A stretch of DNA of 64,000 bases. It comes from Datura wrightii. Its lineage: Eukaryota > Streptophyta > Magnoliopsida > Solanales > Solanaceae. The notes beneath the pieces were generated by a model. It saw only the letters and a list, made by a program, of their open reading frames with translations, was not told the origin of the DNA and made no database searches. The DNA lies in NCBI GenBank assembly GCA_035772735.1, contig JASDFA010000010.1, forward strand, positions 157,978,501 to 158,042,500, in the 5' to 3' direction. This document shows, in pieces, positions 34,442 through 47,029 of this stretch. The position numbers were made by a program, and so were the translations under genes. Numbering within the stretch: the first letter of the stretch is position 1; each line of letters begins with the position of its first letter.

Positions 34442-35410
34442 CTATGGACCTTCATACATTTCAGTTTGAACATTGCAAGCAAAGGGACCTCCATATCCAC
34501 TATCCTTCTTTTTCTTGTTGAAACTTGAGGTATATCCTACTAGTTTGTAGCATTTATCTTTTGTGTGACCTTTGATCTTGCAGTAATCATACTGCAGATT
34601 ATAGTCCCTTTTGTACTTATTGTATTCAAATTTGAAATACATAGCAGCATTATCATATCCACTAGGAGCAGCCCCCAACAGTCCAGTAGAACAAAAGGTA
34701 GAAGCCTTCTGTCCTTCATCATTGATGATCATGGTATATGCTTGGTTCACAGAAGGCAGAAGCTTCATCAAGAAAATTTGGCTTCTTGTTTGGATATAGG
34801 AATCATTTAGTCCCATGAGGAACTAATACAATTTTTGCCTTTGAAGATAATCCAAGAAATCCTTGGTTCCCACACAGTTACAGACAATTGAAGGCACTAA
34901 TGCCTCAAACTCATTCCACAGATTCTTGAGTCTTGTGTAATATCTAGATACATACTGAGTTCCTTGGGATAGAGTAGCAATTTCTCTATGTAAGCTAAAG
35001 GTTCTTGATCCATTTGCTTCATCAAAGCTTTCTTTCAACTCTTCCCAAATAACAGATGCACTAGAAGCATAGACAATGCCACTAAGAAGATTATTAGACA
35101 CTTTATTCATTAACCAAGATAGTACCACAACATTCACTTTTTCCCATTGATCCCACAACTCTTTCCCAAATCTCTTATTTTTGCACTTCCCATCAACAAA
35201 TCCCAACCTATTTCCAACCTAATAAGGCTATATGCATGGACCTACTTCACACAAAATAATTCTTAGGACCAGTCAATTAAAAGAAATTAGAGAAATGCCA
35301 CTTACATCTGAGGCATGTAGGAATAGAGGATGATTGCCATCGATTGTTGTTGAGGCTGTATTTTGACCAACAAAGCCATTTTCAACAGTTTGATTCACAG
35401 GATTTGCCAT
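34442..35410 (-). pseudogene. copia gag, decayed
   Basis: The likely start is the ATG at 35408-35410 (MANPVNQTVENGFVGQ). The frame is lost near 35280 and resumes at 35206 (MGFVDGKCKNKRFGKELWDQ), continuing through 34823. Another piece (34442-34816) carries the zinc knuckle region QYDYCKIKGHTKDKCYKL. The first of the four zinc ligands is Tyr instead of Cys, so the knuckle is damaged. Confidence 0.88.
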
Positions 35411-35536
35411 TGAATATTTCAGAGACCTTGAAGTAAGAAGTTTTCAGAATTCTTGGAGCAAACAAGAAGAGTTCCCAGATCTTGCAGAAGAGGCAGAACT
35501 CTTGCATAGTTGAATTTTCAATTGAACAACTCAGTT

Positions 35537-35548
35537 GCTCTGATATCA
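35537..35548 (-). other. Primer-binding site of the first copia element
   Basis: On the minus strand, TGATATCAGAGC directly follows the 5' LTR. It differs by one base from TGGTATCAGAGC, the usual site complementary to initiator methionine tRNA. Confidence 0.85.
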
Positions 35549-35945
35549 TGAACTTATTTAAGAGTTGTAGATGATGAATTCTTACATATGAATGAAGATT
35601 TCAAGAAGAAGATGATGATCAAGATGATCAAAAATTAAAAAAGAAGAAAGAAGATATGAATGTAAGAAGATGAAGAAGTATTTTAATATTGAGCTGTGAA
35701 TGTGATTCTCATTACATTGAACTTCTTAAGTGAGTACTTTACAATGAAGAAAGTCTCTATTTATAGCTTTAATTTTAGCTCACTAGGTTTAGTCGAGCCT
35801 ACTAAAAGTATGTCAATTACTTGGCTGATAACTAGTTGCATAACCACTAGTTGCATAACTACTTGTTAAAAGAATTTCCTAACTAACTTAGTAACTGTTT
35901 TAACTAATTTCTGGAACTCCTGATCTTCAACTACTTTCTTTAACA
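35549..35945 (-). repeat. 5' LTR of the first copia element
   Basis: 397 bp. On the minus strand it runs TGTTAAAGAAAG to AAGTTCA. It ends next to the primer-binding site, which sets the element's orientation. Confidence 0.92.
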
Positions 35946-36133
35946 CATTACTTGGTGGTAAACACTATAATAGAGATTAGTTAATCTCTTGGCCAATGCA
36001 ATTTGAAAATAAGGAAATAAGTGAGTCATTTTCCTGACGGTAAGAGTTTATTTGACCTGAATTATTAACGATAAATTATTTCGCAAAGTTTAAGAATAAA
36101 TTTAGATGTTTTTCTTTAAATATGTAAATGGTA

Positions 36134-36417
36134 CTCCCTCCGTTTTAAAATAAGTGATGTTTTAGCCTTTTGATTTTGTTTCGAAATAAGTGGTGTTTTA
36201 TATAATAAAGAAGACATTAGGACGTTCTTTCAATTTTACCCTTATTTAAATGGAGAGAGTTTTACATAACCAAAAAATTATTAAAGAGTTACATCCTATT
36301 CAAGATATTTATCAGGAGTAATGGATAAAAATATATTTTTCTTTTTAGGAATGAGTAGTTTGTTTAAGAGTATGCCCAAAACTAACAATACTACTTATTA
36401 TTTTAAAACGGAGGGAG
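36134..36417. mobile_element. Stowaway-like MITE (family A)
   Basis: The ends CTCCCTCCGTTTTAAAATAA and TTATTTTAAAACGGAGGGAG are a perfect 20-bp inverted repeat. TA flanks both sides (36132-36133, 36418-36419). At 284 bp it is non-coding. A decayed relative lies at 51413-51692. Confidence 0.93.
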
Positions 36418-36552
36418 TAGAAAATTGCTATTTCGTGTTATATTTGCTGAAAACTTTGCATGTCAAAACTCCATTATAGAATTCTAATTTGTCACTTCTG
36501 AGACAAGGTAAGATCTTACTGAAGATATCGAGGAACAAGATGATATTGATTA

Positions 36553-36819
36553 CTCCATCTATTCCATTTTAATTGTTAGATATACTAAAAATTAACTTTT
36601 TAAAAATACTTGCTAGTTTCAAAATTCAAGAGATAATTGATCAGGTTTTTCCAATTCTATCCTTAGTACTTAAAGTCATTCTAAAATGTAAAAAGAATTA
36701 TTATTATATGTTTTTTTAAAAAATTAATAGGGTTATATTAGTTAAATTACTATCCCTATTAAATTTTTCTTAATAGATGTGCAAATCTTATTCTAGCAAT
36801 TAAAATAGAATAGAGCGAG
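36553..36819. mobile_element. Stowaway-like MITE (family B, copy 1)
   Basis: The left end CTCCATCTATTCCATTTTAA faces TTAAAATAGAATAGAGCGAG, with TA on both sides (36551-36552, 36820-36821). The body includes GATAATTGATCAGG, TACTTAAAGTCATTCTAAAA and TGTGCAAATCTTATTCTAGC, all found again in copy 2 at 49721-49980. Confidence 0.9.
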
Positions 36820-36821
36820 TA

Positions 36822-37853
36822 CTATTCAGCTGAAAGAAACAGTTGGTTAGCTGGTAATAAGACGGAATTACATTAAAAGCACCACCATATCTGGGGAAAA
36901 TAACTTAACAAACCTTATATTTACACCAAATTCTATTGTATATCTATATATTTATAGAGAGAAAACCAATTATAAATTCATCAATTTTGTTAAAACATGA
37001 GTGCGTATGAGTAAGTATTTTTTTTTGAAAAAAAGTCATTTTTAAAATGAGTTAATTGGTCCACTTATGGTTTGAATCAAAGAAAATGATATTGTGAAAA
37101 TTGCTTGTGTTATTTTCAAATCTCTTATTAAAAGAACCAAAATCTAAAAATGTAACGAGTAATTAACCCGTTTTTTCCTATTCATGAAATGCATTGGTGG
37201 TTCAATTATTGTAACTTGAAGTAGGTGGAATTATAAAAATAATTCAGAGGACTAGACAAGCTGGGAAATGGAGGCTAAATAATTGTTTTTCTATTATTAT
37301 TTTAATCTGAAGTTAGCTGAAATTATATAATGAACCACGTTTTTTAATTTTGAAATAACTTGACTATGCATGAGGGTCCTATCTCATCATCTTGCAAACA
37401 AGGCCCAAAAACAATAGTATGTAATACACACTCTTTTCTTTTAGTTCAAATACACTCTTTTTGCTTTAAGATGCCTTAAAGTTCAAATCCAGGTTGCAAT
37501 ATATAAGAATCAAAATTTTCACTGAGAGGATTAAAATATAAAGAAGTAAATCTTCAAAGAAGTCAAGGGGTGTAAATATGTAATGCATATACATGAAGAA
37601 AAATCATTTTTTACCTAACTAATAGTGTAATTTTTCGATGAGACACTCTTTAATTAAGTACATGTGGCTCCGATACTAATTATATATGCTCTAAAATTGC
37701 AAAAATAATAGTTACAAAACACACACATATATATGCCAGAAGTCTACAACAGTAATCACATCAAGTTATAAATCTTTTCACATTACCATAACATAGTACA
37801 CAAAACTATCTATTGTTATAGGTCGAACTTTACCTGATAGTATAAAAAAAATA
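36822..37853. other. Intergenic DNA upstream of RBOH
   Basis: AT-rich, no gene. It is part of the distal promoter region of the RBOH gene; I see no element that can be named with confidence. Confidence 0.45.
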
Positions 37854-38100
37854 CTCCTTTCATTTTAATTTGTTTGAATTATTTTTCTTTTTAATCCATT
37901 TAAAAGATAATATCTATTTCCTTTTCTGGTAACTCATTAATTCTAACTTTTCATATAACATTTTAAGACCACAAGTTTAAATAATATTTTGGAATATTAT
38001 ACATATTTTTAGTTTAAGACCATAAGATTCAAAAGTTCTCCTTAATTTCTATACTTCATCTCAAGTTAAAACCATACAAACAAATTAAAACCAAAGGAAT
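37854..38100. mobile_element. Stowaway-like MITE in the RBOH proximal promoter
   Basis: The left end CTCCTTTCATTTTAATTTG faces CAAATTAAAACCAAAGGAAT, with TA on both sides (37852-37853, 38101-38102). About 247 bp, non-coding. Its right end is about 470 bp upstream of the RBOH start codon. Confidence 0.75.
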
Positions 38101-38572
38101 TATATTCTATCAGTGTATATAAACTCTATCACGATCACTCGCACAAGGGCGTACGCTCGCTTGCTGGCCTTGGATGCTTCCATAATTCTACTGAGACGAC
38201 TAGTTAGGAACCAGAAAATTTTGAAGAAAGGAACGAAGAAACTCACATATTTAGTTACCTAAAAGGGTAAGAAGGAAGGTCTCCCATGTCAAAACATCCA
38301 TGACCTTCTAGCTCTTCAAAAATACATGCCTATATGCCAACTTTTTGTCTTGTTATTTTTAATTTTTCTCATCCATATATGTTACACACACCTAACTTTC
38401 CCTCTTTATCATTGACTGTTTTGCTCTTTTCTTTCACTTCAAGAATTGAATGTCTTCCTCCAATACTCCAACAAAGGGTTGATGAGCTAGTAGTGTTTGA
38501 TGATACAATCTTTTTGCTCATTAATTTCTTCATTACAACCCCATCCCCCACCCAATTCTGTCTGTCATCAAA

Positions 38573-41500
38573 ATGCAAAATCCCGAAGATCACCACTCTG
38601 GCAGGGAGATTATCGAGAGTGATAATAATAGTCCGTTGAACACCACCACATCTAACGATGACAACTATGTCGAAATCACCCTTGATGTCCGCGACGACGC
38701 CGTGACAGTCCAGAGTGTCAAAAATGCGACAGGGACTAAAGCAGAAGATGCTGAGCTTGAGGCACTGGCTAAAAGTCTGCAGAAGAAGCGCAGCTTTGGG
38801 GCCTCAATTTTCAGAAATACTTCGATGAGGATGCGGTTGGCTTCTTTTAAGAGACAACCGCATCCTGCTCGGAGTTTTGATAGGACTTCAGCAGCAGCTC
38901 AGCATGCTCTCAAAGGCCTCAAATTTATCAGCAAGACTGATGGTGGCTCTGGATGGGCCACTGTAGAGAAGCGATTCGACGAGCTCACCGCCACCTCAGA
39001 TGGCTTACTTCCTCGAGCAAAATTTGGAGAATGCATAGGTAAAATGATTTGAGTTTAGCTTTTGTGTACTGGCAGTGTAAAAGTATTTTACATCATTAAG
39101 TTACCTAAAACAGGTAATTTTTCAAACAAAGTAAATAACATGTTAAATACACAGAGAGCGTAAGGATTAGAGTTCCAACAACACAGGAAAGTATGCATGT
39201 TTTTTTTTCATAATTTCTTGTTCAATACTTCATGTTTTAACTTGTAAATTTGATTTTCTTGAGCTTGTTTAGTTATTTGAAGAAAAAAATAAAAGAAGAA
39301 ATATCCTTATGGATTTTCAATGATAGGAATGAATAGGGAATCTAAGGAATTTGCACTAGAGCTTTTTGATGCGCTAGCTCGGAGGAGAAATATAACAAGT
39401 GATTGCATCAGCAAAGAGCAGCTCAAAGAGTTTTGGGACCAAATTGCCAACCAGAGCTTTGATTCTCGGCTTCGGACCTTCTTTGACATGTAAGTATTAT
39501 AATTAGATATTACGTCTTTTTGACCAAGTACTTGTTCGATCAAATCAATTAATTTTTGTGAGGGATGTACTGCAGGGTTGATAAGGATGCAAATGGTAGA
39601 ATTACAGAAGAAGAAGTCAGAGAGGTATTTGGAATTTCACATATTTATCTAATCTAGTAGTGCTGCGATCTGTTGGGTGTGTGAATAAACTTCTGCATAA
39701 AAAGTTGAAAAAAACAAAACTATATATAAGGTGTAGAGACCTCAATGAGGTAAGAAATTATGGGAAAAACCGTGTTAGCTCGGCCTAGAACAACTTATAT
39801 CACACTACATTAAGAGTGGCTTTTGGCTGACTTCGCCCAACGTGGTCTTTTTCAGCTTGACCTTAGAAGCCGAAAATGGCAGATTCTTATTGACAAATTT
39901 ATCCCCCTTTTTTTGCAGATTATTACCCTAAGCGCATCTGCTAACAAGCTGTCAAACATCCAGAAACAAGCTGAAGAATACGCAGCATTGATCATGGAAG
40001 AGTTGGACCCCGACCAGAAGGGCTACATCATGGTTAGACTAGTTTTATTTCATGTTCTATAATTTCAATTTGAAAATAAATATCATTTCAACTGTTGATC
40101 ATCTGATTTGGCAGCTTGAGAACTTGGAAATGCTTTTATTACAAGCCCCAAAGCAATCAGATGCAGGAAAAGGCCTGAACAGGAACCTAAGTCATATGCT
40201 AAGCATGAAGCTTAAGCCAACACTGGAGACTAATCCCATAAAAAGATGTTATAAGAATTTGAAGTACTTTTTGCTGGACAATTGGCAAAGAGTTTGGGTA
40301 CTGTTATTATGGATTGGTGTCATGGCTGGGCTATTTTCTTACAAGTATGTCCAGTACAAAAACAGAGCAGCATTTGACGTCATGGGTCACTGTGTTTGTA
40401 TGGCAAAGGGGGCTGCTGAGATACTTAAGCTCAACATGGCACTGATTTTACTCCCAGTCTGCAGAAACAGTATCACCTGGCTTCGAAACAAGACCAAATT
40501 AGCTGCTGTTCTTCCCTTTGATGATAACCTCAATTTTCACAAAGTAAGTTACTCTCTGTCTTCTCTTTTAGTTTTCGGCTCACTCATATAGTATAATCAA
40601 CAACAATTATGCCTCAATCCCAAGAAGATGAGGGTCGTCTATATAACACTTCATTTAATCTCGTCGCAATCCAATGCTAGTCCCAACATTTTATGTATTA
40701 TGACAATTCATCATAAATTGACTGATTTGTGCTAGTTGTCAACCTATCACAGCCCTTCCAGTTATCAACCTAATCAAAGCCCTTTCATTTATCAAAGTTT
40801 GAGATGAGCAACGTAGGCAAGATCACACAAAACTAAGAATAGTGGGCGGAATAACTTTTTACCAAGTAGGTGGTCCTTTTATCCTTATTTCCGCGTTGTT
40901 TAGATGATGGCAGTGGCAATCGCAATTGGTGTTGGAATACACGTACTTGCTCATATGACTTGTGATTTTCCTCGGCTTCTAGACGCTAGCCCAGAAAAGT
41001 ATAAACCAATGAAACCATACTTTGGTGATCAGCCAACAAACTATTGGCATTTCGTGAAGGGGGTGGAAGGAGTGACGGGAATCATAATGGTGGCTTTGAT
41101 GGCAATAGCTTTCACTCTAGCAACCCAACAGTTCAGAAGGAACAGAATCCGTTTACCAAGACCCTTGAACAAGCTCACTGGTTTCAATGCCTTCTGGTAC
41201 TCCCACCACCTCTTTGTCATTGTCTACACTCTGCTCATAGTCCATGGTGTCAAGCTTTACTTGACCAAGGAATGGTACAAGCAGACGGTTAGTCTACTTA
41301 TCTTTGATTTTTATATTTTTGCAAGCAACACTAATTTCTTAATGAGTTTAGCTTTTAGATCACCTAAAGCTAAAAGGTAACTGAAAACTTCCCATAATGT
41401 GTAAACTTAGTAACTTGGAAATAAAGCAGGTAACCTACAATGCAAGCTTATACAAGTTAAATTTTTTGTTGATGTAAGAATGATTTTTTCTACCAGTTTT

Positions 41501-44029
41501 TGGAAGAGTAACTACTAAATATGGGACTAATTTTCCCACTGGCAGACATGGATGTACTTGGCTATACCAATCATACTTTATTCTGGTGAAAGATTACTAA
41601 GGGCATTCAGGTCAAGCATCAAGTATGTTAAAATATTGAAAGTAAGTTAAATCCAAATCTATACATGCAGAATATAGTTTAGTTGTTCATGAAATTCAAA
41701 GTTGTTAAAACGAATGAGAAATTTACATTTATTACACTTAATATGGTGCTAGGTGGCTGTGTATCCAGGAAATGTGTTGACGCTTCACATGTCAAAGCCA
41801 CAGGGCTTCAAGTATAAAAGTGGGCAGTACATGTTTGTCAACTGTGCTGCAGTTTCACCATTTGAATGGTAGGTGATGATGATTAATTAATTACTAAGAG
41901 CCTGTTTCTTTCTGCTGTTAGTGTGCTATTTTCTTTAATTTGGTAGGGGAGGGTAGGAGGCAATCAATCATATATCCTCTATCTATATTGATTTGAGTTT
42001 AATATTTTATACGGATGTTGCAAAAAATATTTACAAACACAATCAGATAATTAACTTGATAGTATGTTAACTAATTTGTGATAGAGTTCAAGTTAGGTTA
42101 TCCAATGGATATCTACGGATCTCCTTAAAATGTGGATACAAAATCTTGAAAATAAGATATGTTAGCCATCGTAACAGGTAAAAATGACCTCACGGTGTAA
42201 AATGTGTTAAATTACATTAATTGTGCAAAAGACTTTTAATAGTAGGTTAGATTCCGCAAAGCCCATTCCCTTGATGGTAGTTTAGCTAGATAGTACATAT
42301 GGACAATGAGAATCTCATTAATCCATTTGTGCACGTCACTAATTAGATTGCGAGACAATTGACTACCTTAAAAGAGTCATAGTTACTCACGTCGTTTATC
42401 AGGGTTGATCGAATTTCTTCTTGGCTTTAACTCAAGATACATAGTGTTATCATATATCAGGCATCCATTTTCTATTACTTCAGCGCCTGGGGATGACTAT
42501 CTCAGTGTCCATATTCGAACTCTTGGTGATTGGACCAGTAAGCTCAGAGCTGTTTTCTCAGAGGTAAGCATATTAGTGCTACATTCGAGTATAAGACTCA
42601 TGTTTCCACTAATTTAATACTTAATCATACATTATATTATTAGGCGTGCCAACCACCGCCGACAGGGAGAAGTGGACTCCTTAAAGCTGACTGCTTAAAG
42701 TGAGTCTCTTTCCATTCTGTAGTCCCCTCATAACACTTAAAAATCGATTTACTTTAACAGCGCATTGATTAGTTAAACCTTCACTTTCACTACCTTACTT
42801 ATTCGTTTTGACAAAGCCATAATACTCGGAATTCTACTATTCAAATACTACTGACCTTTTAAAAAATTGAATACTTTAAAAGACAAGACTCTCCGCAACG
42901 TACGAATAATGTTAGATTAATTTAAATTCTTCATGATCATAATGGACATGAATTTTACAGATATGACATATTAAATGAAAGTCGTGTTTTTTTTATAAAA
43001 AATATTCCCACTCTATTCATTATCACTTGCTCTAGTTAACAGTTTAAAATTATTTCAATCTTTAATGCTAAAATTTCAGTTTCCCAAAAGTGTTGATTGA
43101 TGGCCCATATGGAGCACCAGCACAAGACTATAAGAAATATGAGGTGATTTTGTTGGTAGGTCTAGGAATTGGTGCCACCCCTATGATCAGTATTGTTAAA
43201 GACATAGTGAACAACATGAAAGCCATGGAGGAAGAAGAGTATGATTTGGAGAGCAGACATGGATATTCTAGCCCCACAGGACAAAAGAAAAAATCAGGGT
43301 CAGGGAATGGAAGAAACTTCAAGAGCAAGAGGGTATATTTCTATTGGGTTACTAGAGAACAAGGCTCATTTGACTGGTTCAAGGGTTTAATGAACGAGTT
43401 AGCTGAAATGGATCATACTGGAGTGATAGAGATGCACAATTACTGTACAAGTGTTTATGAAGAGGGTGACGCTCGCTCTGCTCTCATCGCTATGCTTCAG
43501 TCCATCAATCATGCCAAGAATGGCGTAGATATTGTCTCTGGAACAAGGGTTAAGACTCACTTTGCTAGACCTAATTGGCGGAATGTCTACAAGCGCATTG
43601 CTCTTAATCACACTAACGCAAGAGTTGGTATGTACTCAAGACTTTGTACCATGATTTTATATATTTTTAAGAATTTCAACTATATATATAGTTTGAAGTT
43701 TGAACCAAAGAATAGGGAATAACTTCATCAACACATACCTGCGCAAATATCAATCTTTCACGTGTTGGAGGACCTTTCAACTTTGGTGACATTTTCCACA
43801 CTAAAGTTGAAAAAGCGCACTTAAGGATAAGTATCTTTCAAAAAACAATTGGCACTAGCTAACGGAATCACTTTCAAGTTCGTGTCACACCAAATAAACT
43901 GCTTTTCTAAAACTTGCAGGAGTTTTCTACTGTGGGGCACCAGCACTGACGAAAGAGCTAAGACAGCTGGCTTTAGATTTTTCCCACAAGACATCCACAA
44001 AGTTTGATTTCCATAAAGAAAATTTTTGA
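38573..44029 (+). CDS. Respiratory burst oxidase (NADPH oxidase, RBOHB-like)
   Basis: Twelve exons: 38573-39038, 39327-39489, 39576-39624, 39919-40032, 40115-40543, 40904-41287, 41546-41641, 41753-41868, 42461-42563, 42644-42699, 43080-43627 and 43920-44029. Phases agree and give 877 aa. RBOHs sit in the plasma membrane and transfer electrons from cytosolic NADPH through FAD and two hemes to outside oxygen, making superoxide. The N-terminal regulatory part ends with a canonical EF-hand loop at 212-223 (DKDANGRITEEE) and a second degenerate one (LDPDQKGYIM). Membrane helices include WVLLLWIGVMAGLF. Heme-ligand histidines by position are H406/H420 and H508/H521. FAD binding: HPFSITSAP at 607-615. 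NADPH binding: GLGIGATP at 686-693. The C-terminus is KENF. R-x-x-S/T sites in the N-terminus are possible kinase targets. From memory it is closest to Solanaceae RBOHB, but with a shorter N-terminus, so it may be a paralogue. No key residue is missing. Confidence 0.96.
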
Positions 44030-46052
44030 CCAATGATGGATCAAACCAAACAGATAAGAATGATTTTTTTAAAAGAATCCACGTCCTCTACCTTTTATGT
44101 ATAGAAAATCTTGCAGATTTTGTTAATAGTTGGGTTTTGTATTGTTATATGAATAATAATTTTTTCATGTAGGTCCACCACTGAATTGGATTACCAATTC
44201 AAATATTAGATTAGTTTTGCATTCTTAGCATTTAGAACAAGTTGTCATAGAGGGGTTATGCAGGTGGTTGAGCTCAATTTTGTTATTGCTTTCTCCCCTT
44301 TTAAATAAAGGGGCCATGAAAACACAGTGGCGTAGTCATCAACGGTGCAATGGGGAGTAACCAACCAATCACTCTGTTACTGACCCCAGCATGTATATTG
44401 TTTAATAATTTTCGAGTAATAATTGTACTCCACGCCTCCTTTACATGATTAGAAGTTTCTGAATAGCTCTAGAGATTATTTCACAAACTTTATGACTAAC
44501 ATCTTTTCTCTTGGAGTAATAAGCAATGTAATGACTTGAGTTCCCAAACCTAAAAAAGCCATTTTAAGTTTTGAACTATTTATTTTTGGTAAGTTCCCTA
44601 AGTCGACCAGCCTTTTGGGCTTTGGCACATGCACTTTGCAAACTCATGTGTTGCTCCAAAGAAAAGTAATCAGAAGTAAATAGACAACCAGGAACTTGGC
44701 GTGACCTGTTTATTATAAACCACTGAATCTAGATACCTCACCATTCATGGAGCTAGACTTGTGTCAGATCTACATATTTTCTGCAGTTCAAGAAAACACA
44801 GAAAAGAATTCCATCAACTAACTGCACAGCGTGAGGTTCCCAAGTTCTAGAAAGTACGTATAAGTTTCCAAATTTTAAGAAGGTACTCATGCCAGACAAT
44901 AGTGAGTTTAGCAAGTAAACTTAAGCATATTAACATCTTGAAGAGCCCGGGTGGGTTCAGAGGGAATCCAAAAGAATTGAGACTTATCGTAAGATTTTAA
45001 CTTATACACACTAAGGTGGTAGTGGTAAATTTTGGTCTTACCTCTAAGCTACGAGGGACCATCCCCACATGCATACCTGGAAGCGCGACAAGTCCTGGAG
45101 ATGGCCAACCCAGCCATCCTTATTACCTACCATTCCGCGGTCCACCTACGCCGTACACCGGAATCTAGTCTAGCAACCATTTCCCGCGATTAAAAAAAAT
45201 ATCACCTAAATTCAGCAATTGTTTCAACCATATCAGCTAGTCGTTGAGACCTATTAATTTTTATAATTTGGGCCTCCTCCTTCAGCAAAGGATAATCAAA
45301 CTTCACCTGATTACGCTCTATCTCATCTCACTGAGCTCTAACTTTTGCTGACAAAGTTCACTTAAAGCTTAGCTCTTGCTGCTACTTGTAACAACACCAC
45401 GACTAGCTTGTTTGGAAGCTTATCAATGATTACCAAAACGATCTTTATAACTTTCATCCTCTATTCCTTTTGTCTTAACAATTTATCTTGCATATTATAC
45501 TGCTAGAGGCTTTTCTTCATAATTGATCGTATTCTGCATCCACGATAGTGTAAATACTTTTAACTTATCAGGTCATTTAAATGCAAAACACAGATAACTT
45601 TATATAGCATACATGAATTAGTTACTTAAAAACATGGTAAGCGACCAATTACAACTGATAAAGCTATACTAATAGGGTAAAAAATCATATAGTCATTCAC
45701 CTTTAACACAATGAGCAAAACAGTTTAGATCTATTAATTCGACTTTTCTTTGAGTTAATTTGGACTTATGTATCCAGCATTTTATTTTCTAGAAATTTTC
45801 TACTTACCAGTCATTACTTTAGGGGCACCTTGGTTCCATGTATGCAGTACCTAGGGCTCACCATCTCTAAGTGATCTATGCAAAGACTGGCAATACCAGG
45901 AAAGAGTAAGCAATAAATCCATTCCACTGACAGATTCCTATATCTAGGACAAAATTGTAGCATAAAAGAGGTCGTGAACTGCATTTCAAAATAAATAAGT
46001 CAAAATTCAGACCGAAAATGTACTCATAGTAATTAGTCATCCAAAAACATTA
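44030..46052. other. RBOH 3' flank and intergenic DNA
   Basis: The first 200 bases are the probable 3' untranslated region of RBOH, with AATAAT near 44150 as a possible polyadenylation signal. A less AT-rich patch at about 44950-45190 (GGTTCAGAGGGAATCC, CGCGACAAGTCCTGGAGATG) looks like degraded repeat sequence; I do not recognise it. No gene is supported. Confidence 0.5.
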
Positions 46053-46285
46053 CTCCTCCTCTGTTTTATTTTGACACTGTTTGACTGGGTACTGAGTTAA
46101 GAAAAAAAGATTTCTGAAACTTATGATTTTAAACATGTTATGACATTTCTGTGGCTATAAAAGCACGTTATTAAGGGTAAACTGGAAAGCTTAAAGTTAA
46201 ATTGTTTCTATATATAGAAATGTGTAATTTTTTTTGGAACAAATTGAAAAGTAAAGAGTGTCACGTAAAATGGAAGTAAGGGAGG
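46053..46285. mobile_element. Stowaway-like MITE
   Basis: The left end CTCCTCCTCTGTTTTATTTT faces AAAATGGAAGTAAGGGAGGA, with TA before the left end. GTGTCACGTAAAAT near the right end pairs with ATTTTGACAC near the left. The right border is approximate, since no TA follows exactly. Confidence 0.65.
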
Positions 46286-47029
46286 AATTGATTGCAGTCT
46301 GAATCTTAAGCACATGACAATGAACATCTTCCAAAAAACATAAGCATGCTGGAAAATAAGAGTACAAGAACAATGTAGACAGCGAGAAGACTAACCTCAT
46401 GGATCCTTGGATTTCCTTGTTATCATTTCCATTTGGGCCTTTGAAAGTTGGGCTTTATAGGCTGGCCTGAAACAGCTCCAAATGGGATCAGAGGCAACAT
46501 GCATCAAGAGGAACACCGCCGACACTGTAGGGGAAGTTGCTTTCCATTTCACCTGTTTCAATACCTCCAGCCTCTAAAGGATTCTTGAAGGTTTCTCATC
46601 TAGAAAGGATCACTTGTTTTGGAGAGTGGCTAATGCACTTTAATATCAGTACCTCACAAGTAATGAGTTCATCTATTAATGGATTGAAAGATGCACACAA
46701 GTTGCAGAATATCTTATTTTGTAGAGCCGATAAGATTGATCTTGAAGATAAAACGAGCCTGTAATGGTTCTTCCAAGTCCTCCTTCAACTCTTGAAACTA
46801 TTTCTTTACCAGGCCCGACAAAGCATGTGCATCTGCAAATTTATTGTTTATAAAATCCAAGAAGAGAAACTTGGGTCTCCGATAGAAGAAGTTTTCACAA
46901 AAATGGTGATGAACGAAGAAGTATGATCCTTCCATTAAATTGAACGCAGGAAACTTAACCATTGCGATATTTCATGAAGGCAGACTTGTGGACAATCCTG
47001 AGGCAAAATTCAGTCACTAATGTGATAAG

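Larger units (their letters stand above)
30518..35945 (-). mobile_element. Full-length but mutated Ty1/copia retrotransposon
   Basis: Two direct repeats (30518-30889 and 35549-35945) start TGAACTTATTTAAGAG and end CTTTCTTTAACA. A 5-bp duplication, CATTA, flanks the whole element (30513-30517 and 35946-35950). Read on the minus strand: 5' LTR, primer-binding site, gag, integrase, reverse transcriptase, RNase H, polypurine tract, 3' LTR. Integrase before reverse transcriptase is the copia order. All coding parts carry frameshifts or stops, and the two LTRs differ by many substitutions and indels, so the insertion is old and cannot be autonomous. It lies 2.6 kb upstream of the RBOH gene, in opposite orientation. 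Confidence 0.95.

Noticed and set aside
38369..38639. Open frames overlapping the RBOH leader and start
   Set aside because: They are shadows of the leader and first exon; the RBOH frame from 38573 is continuous with twelve phased exons.
44950..45190. Less AT-rich patch that might be an exon or tRNA-derived SINE
   Set aside because: All frames are interrupted and no convincing A/B box pair or tail was found.
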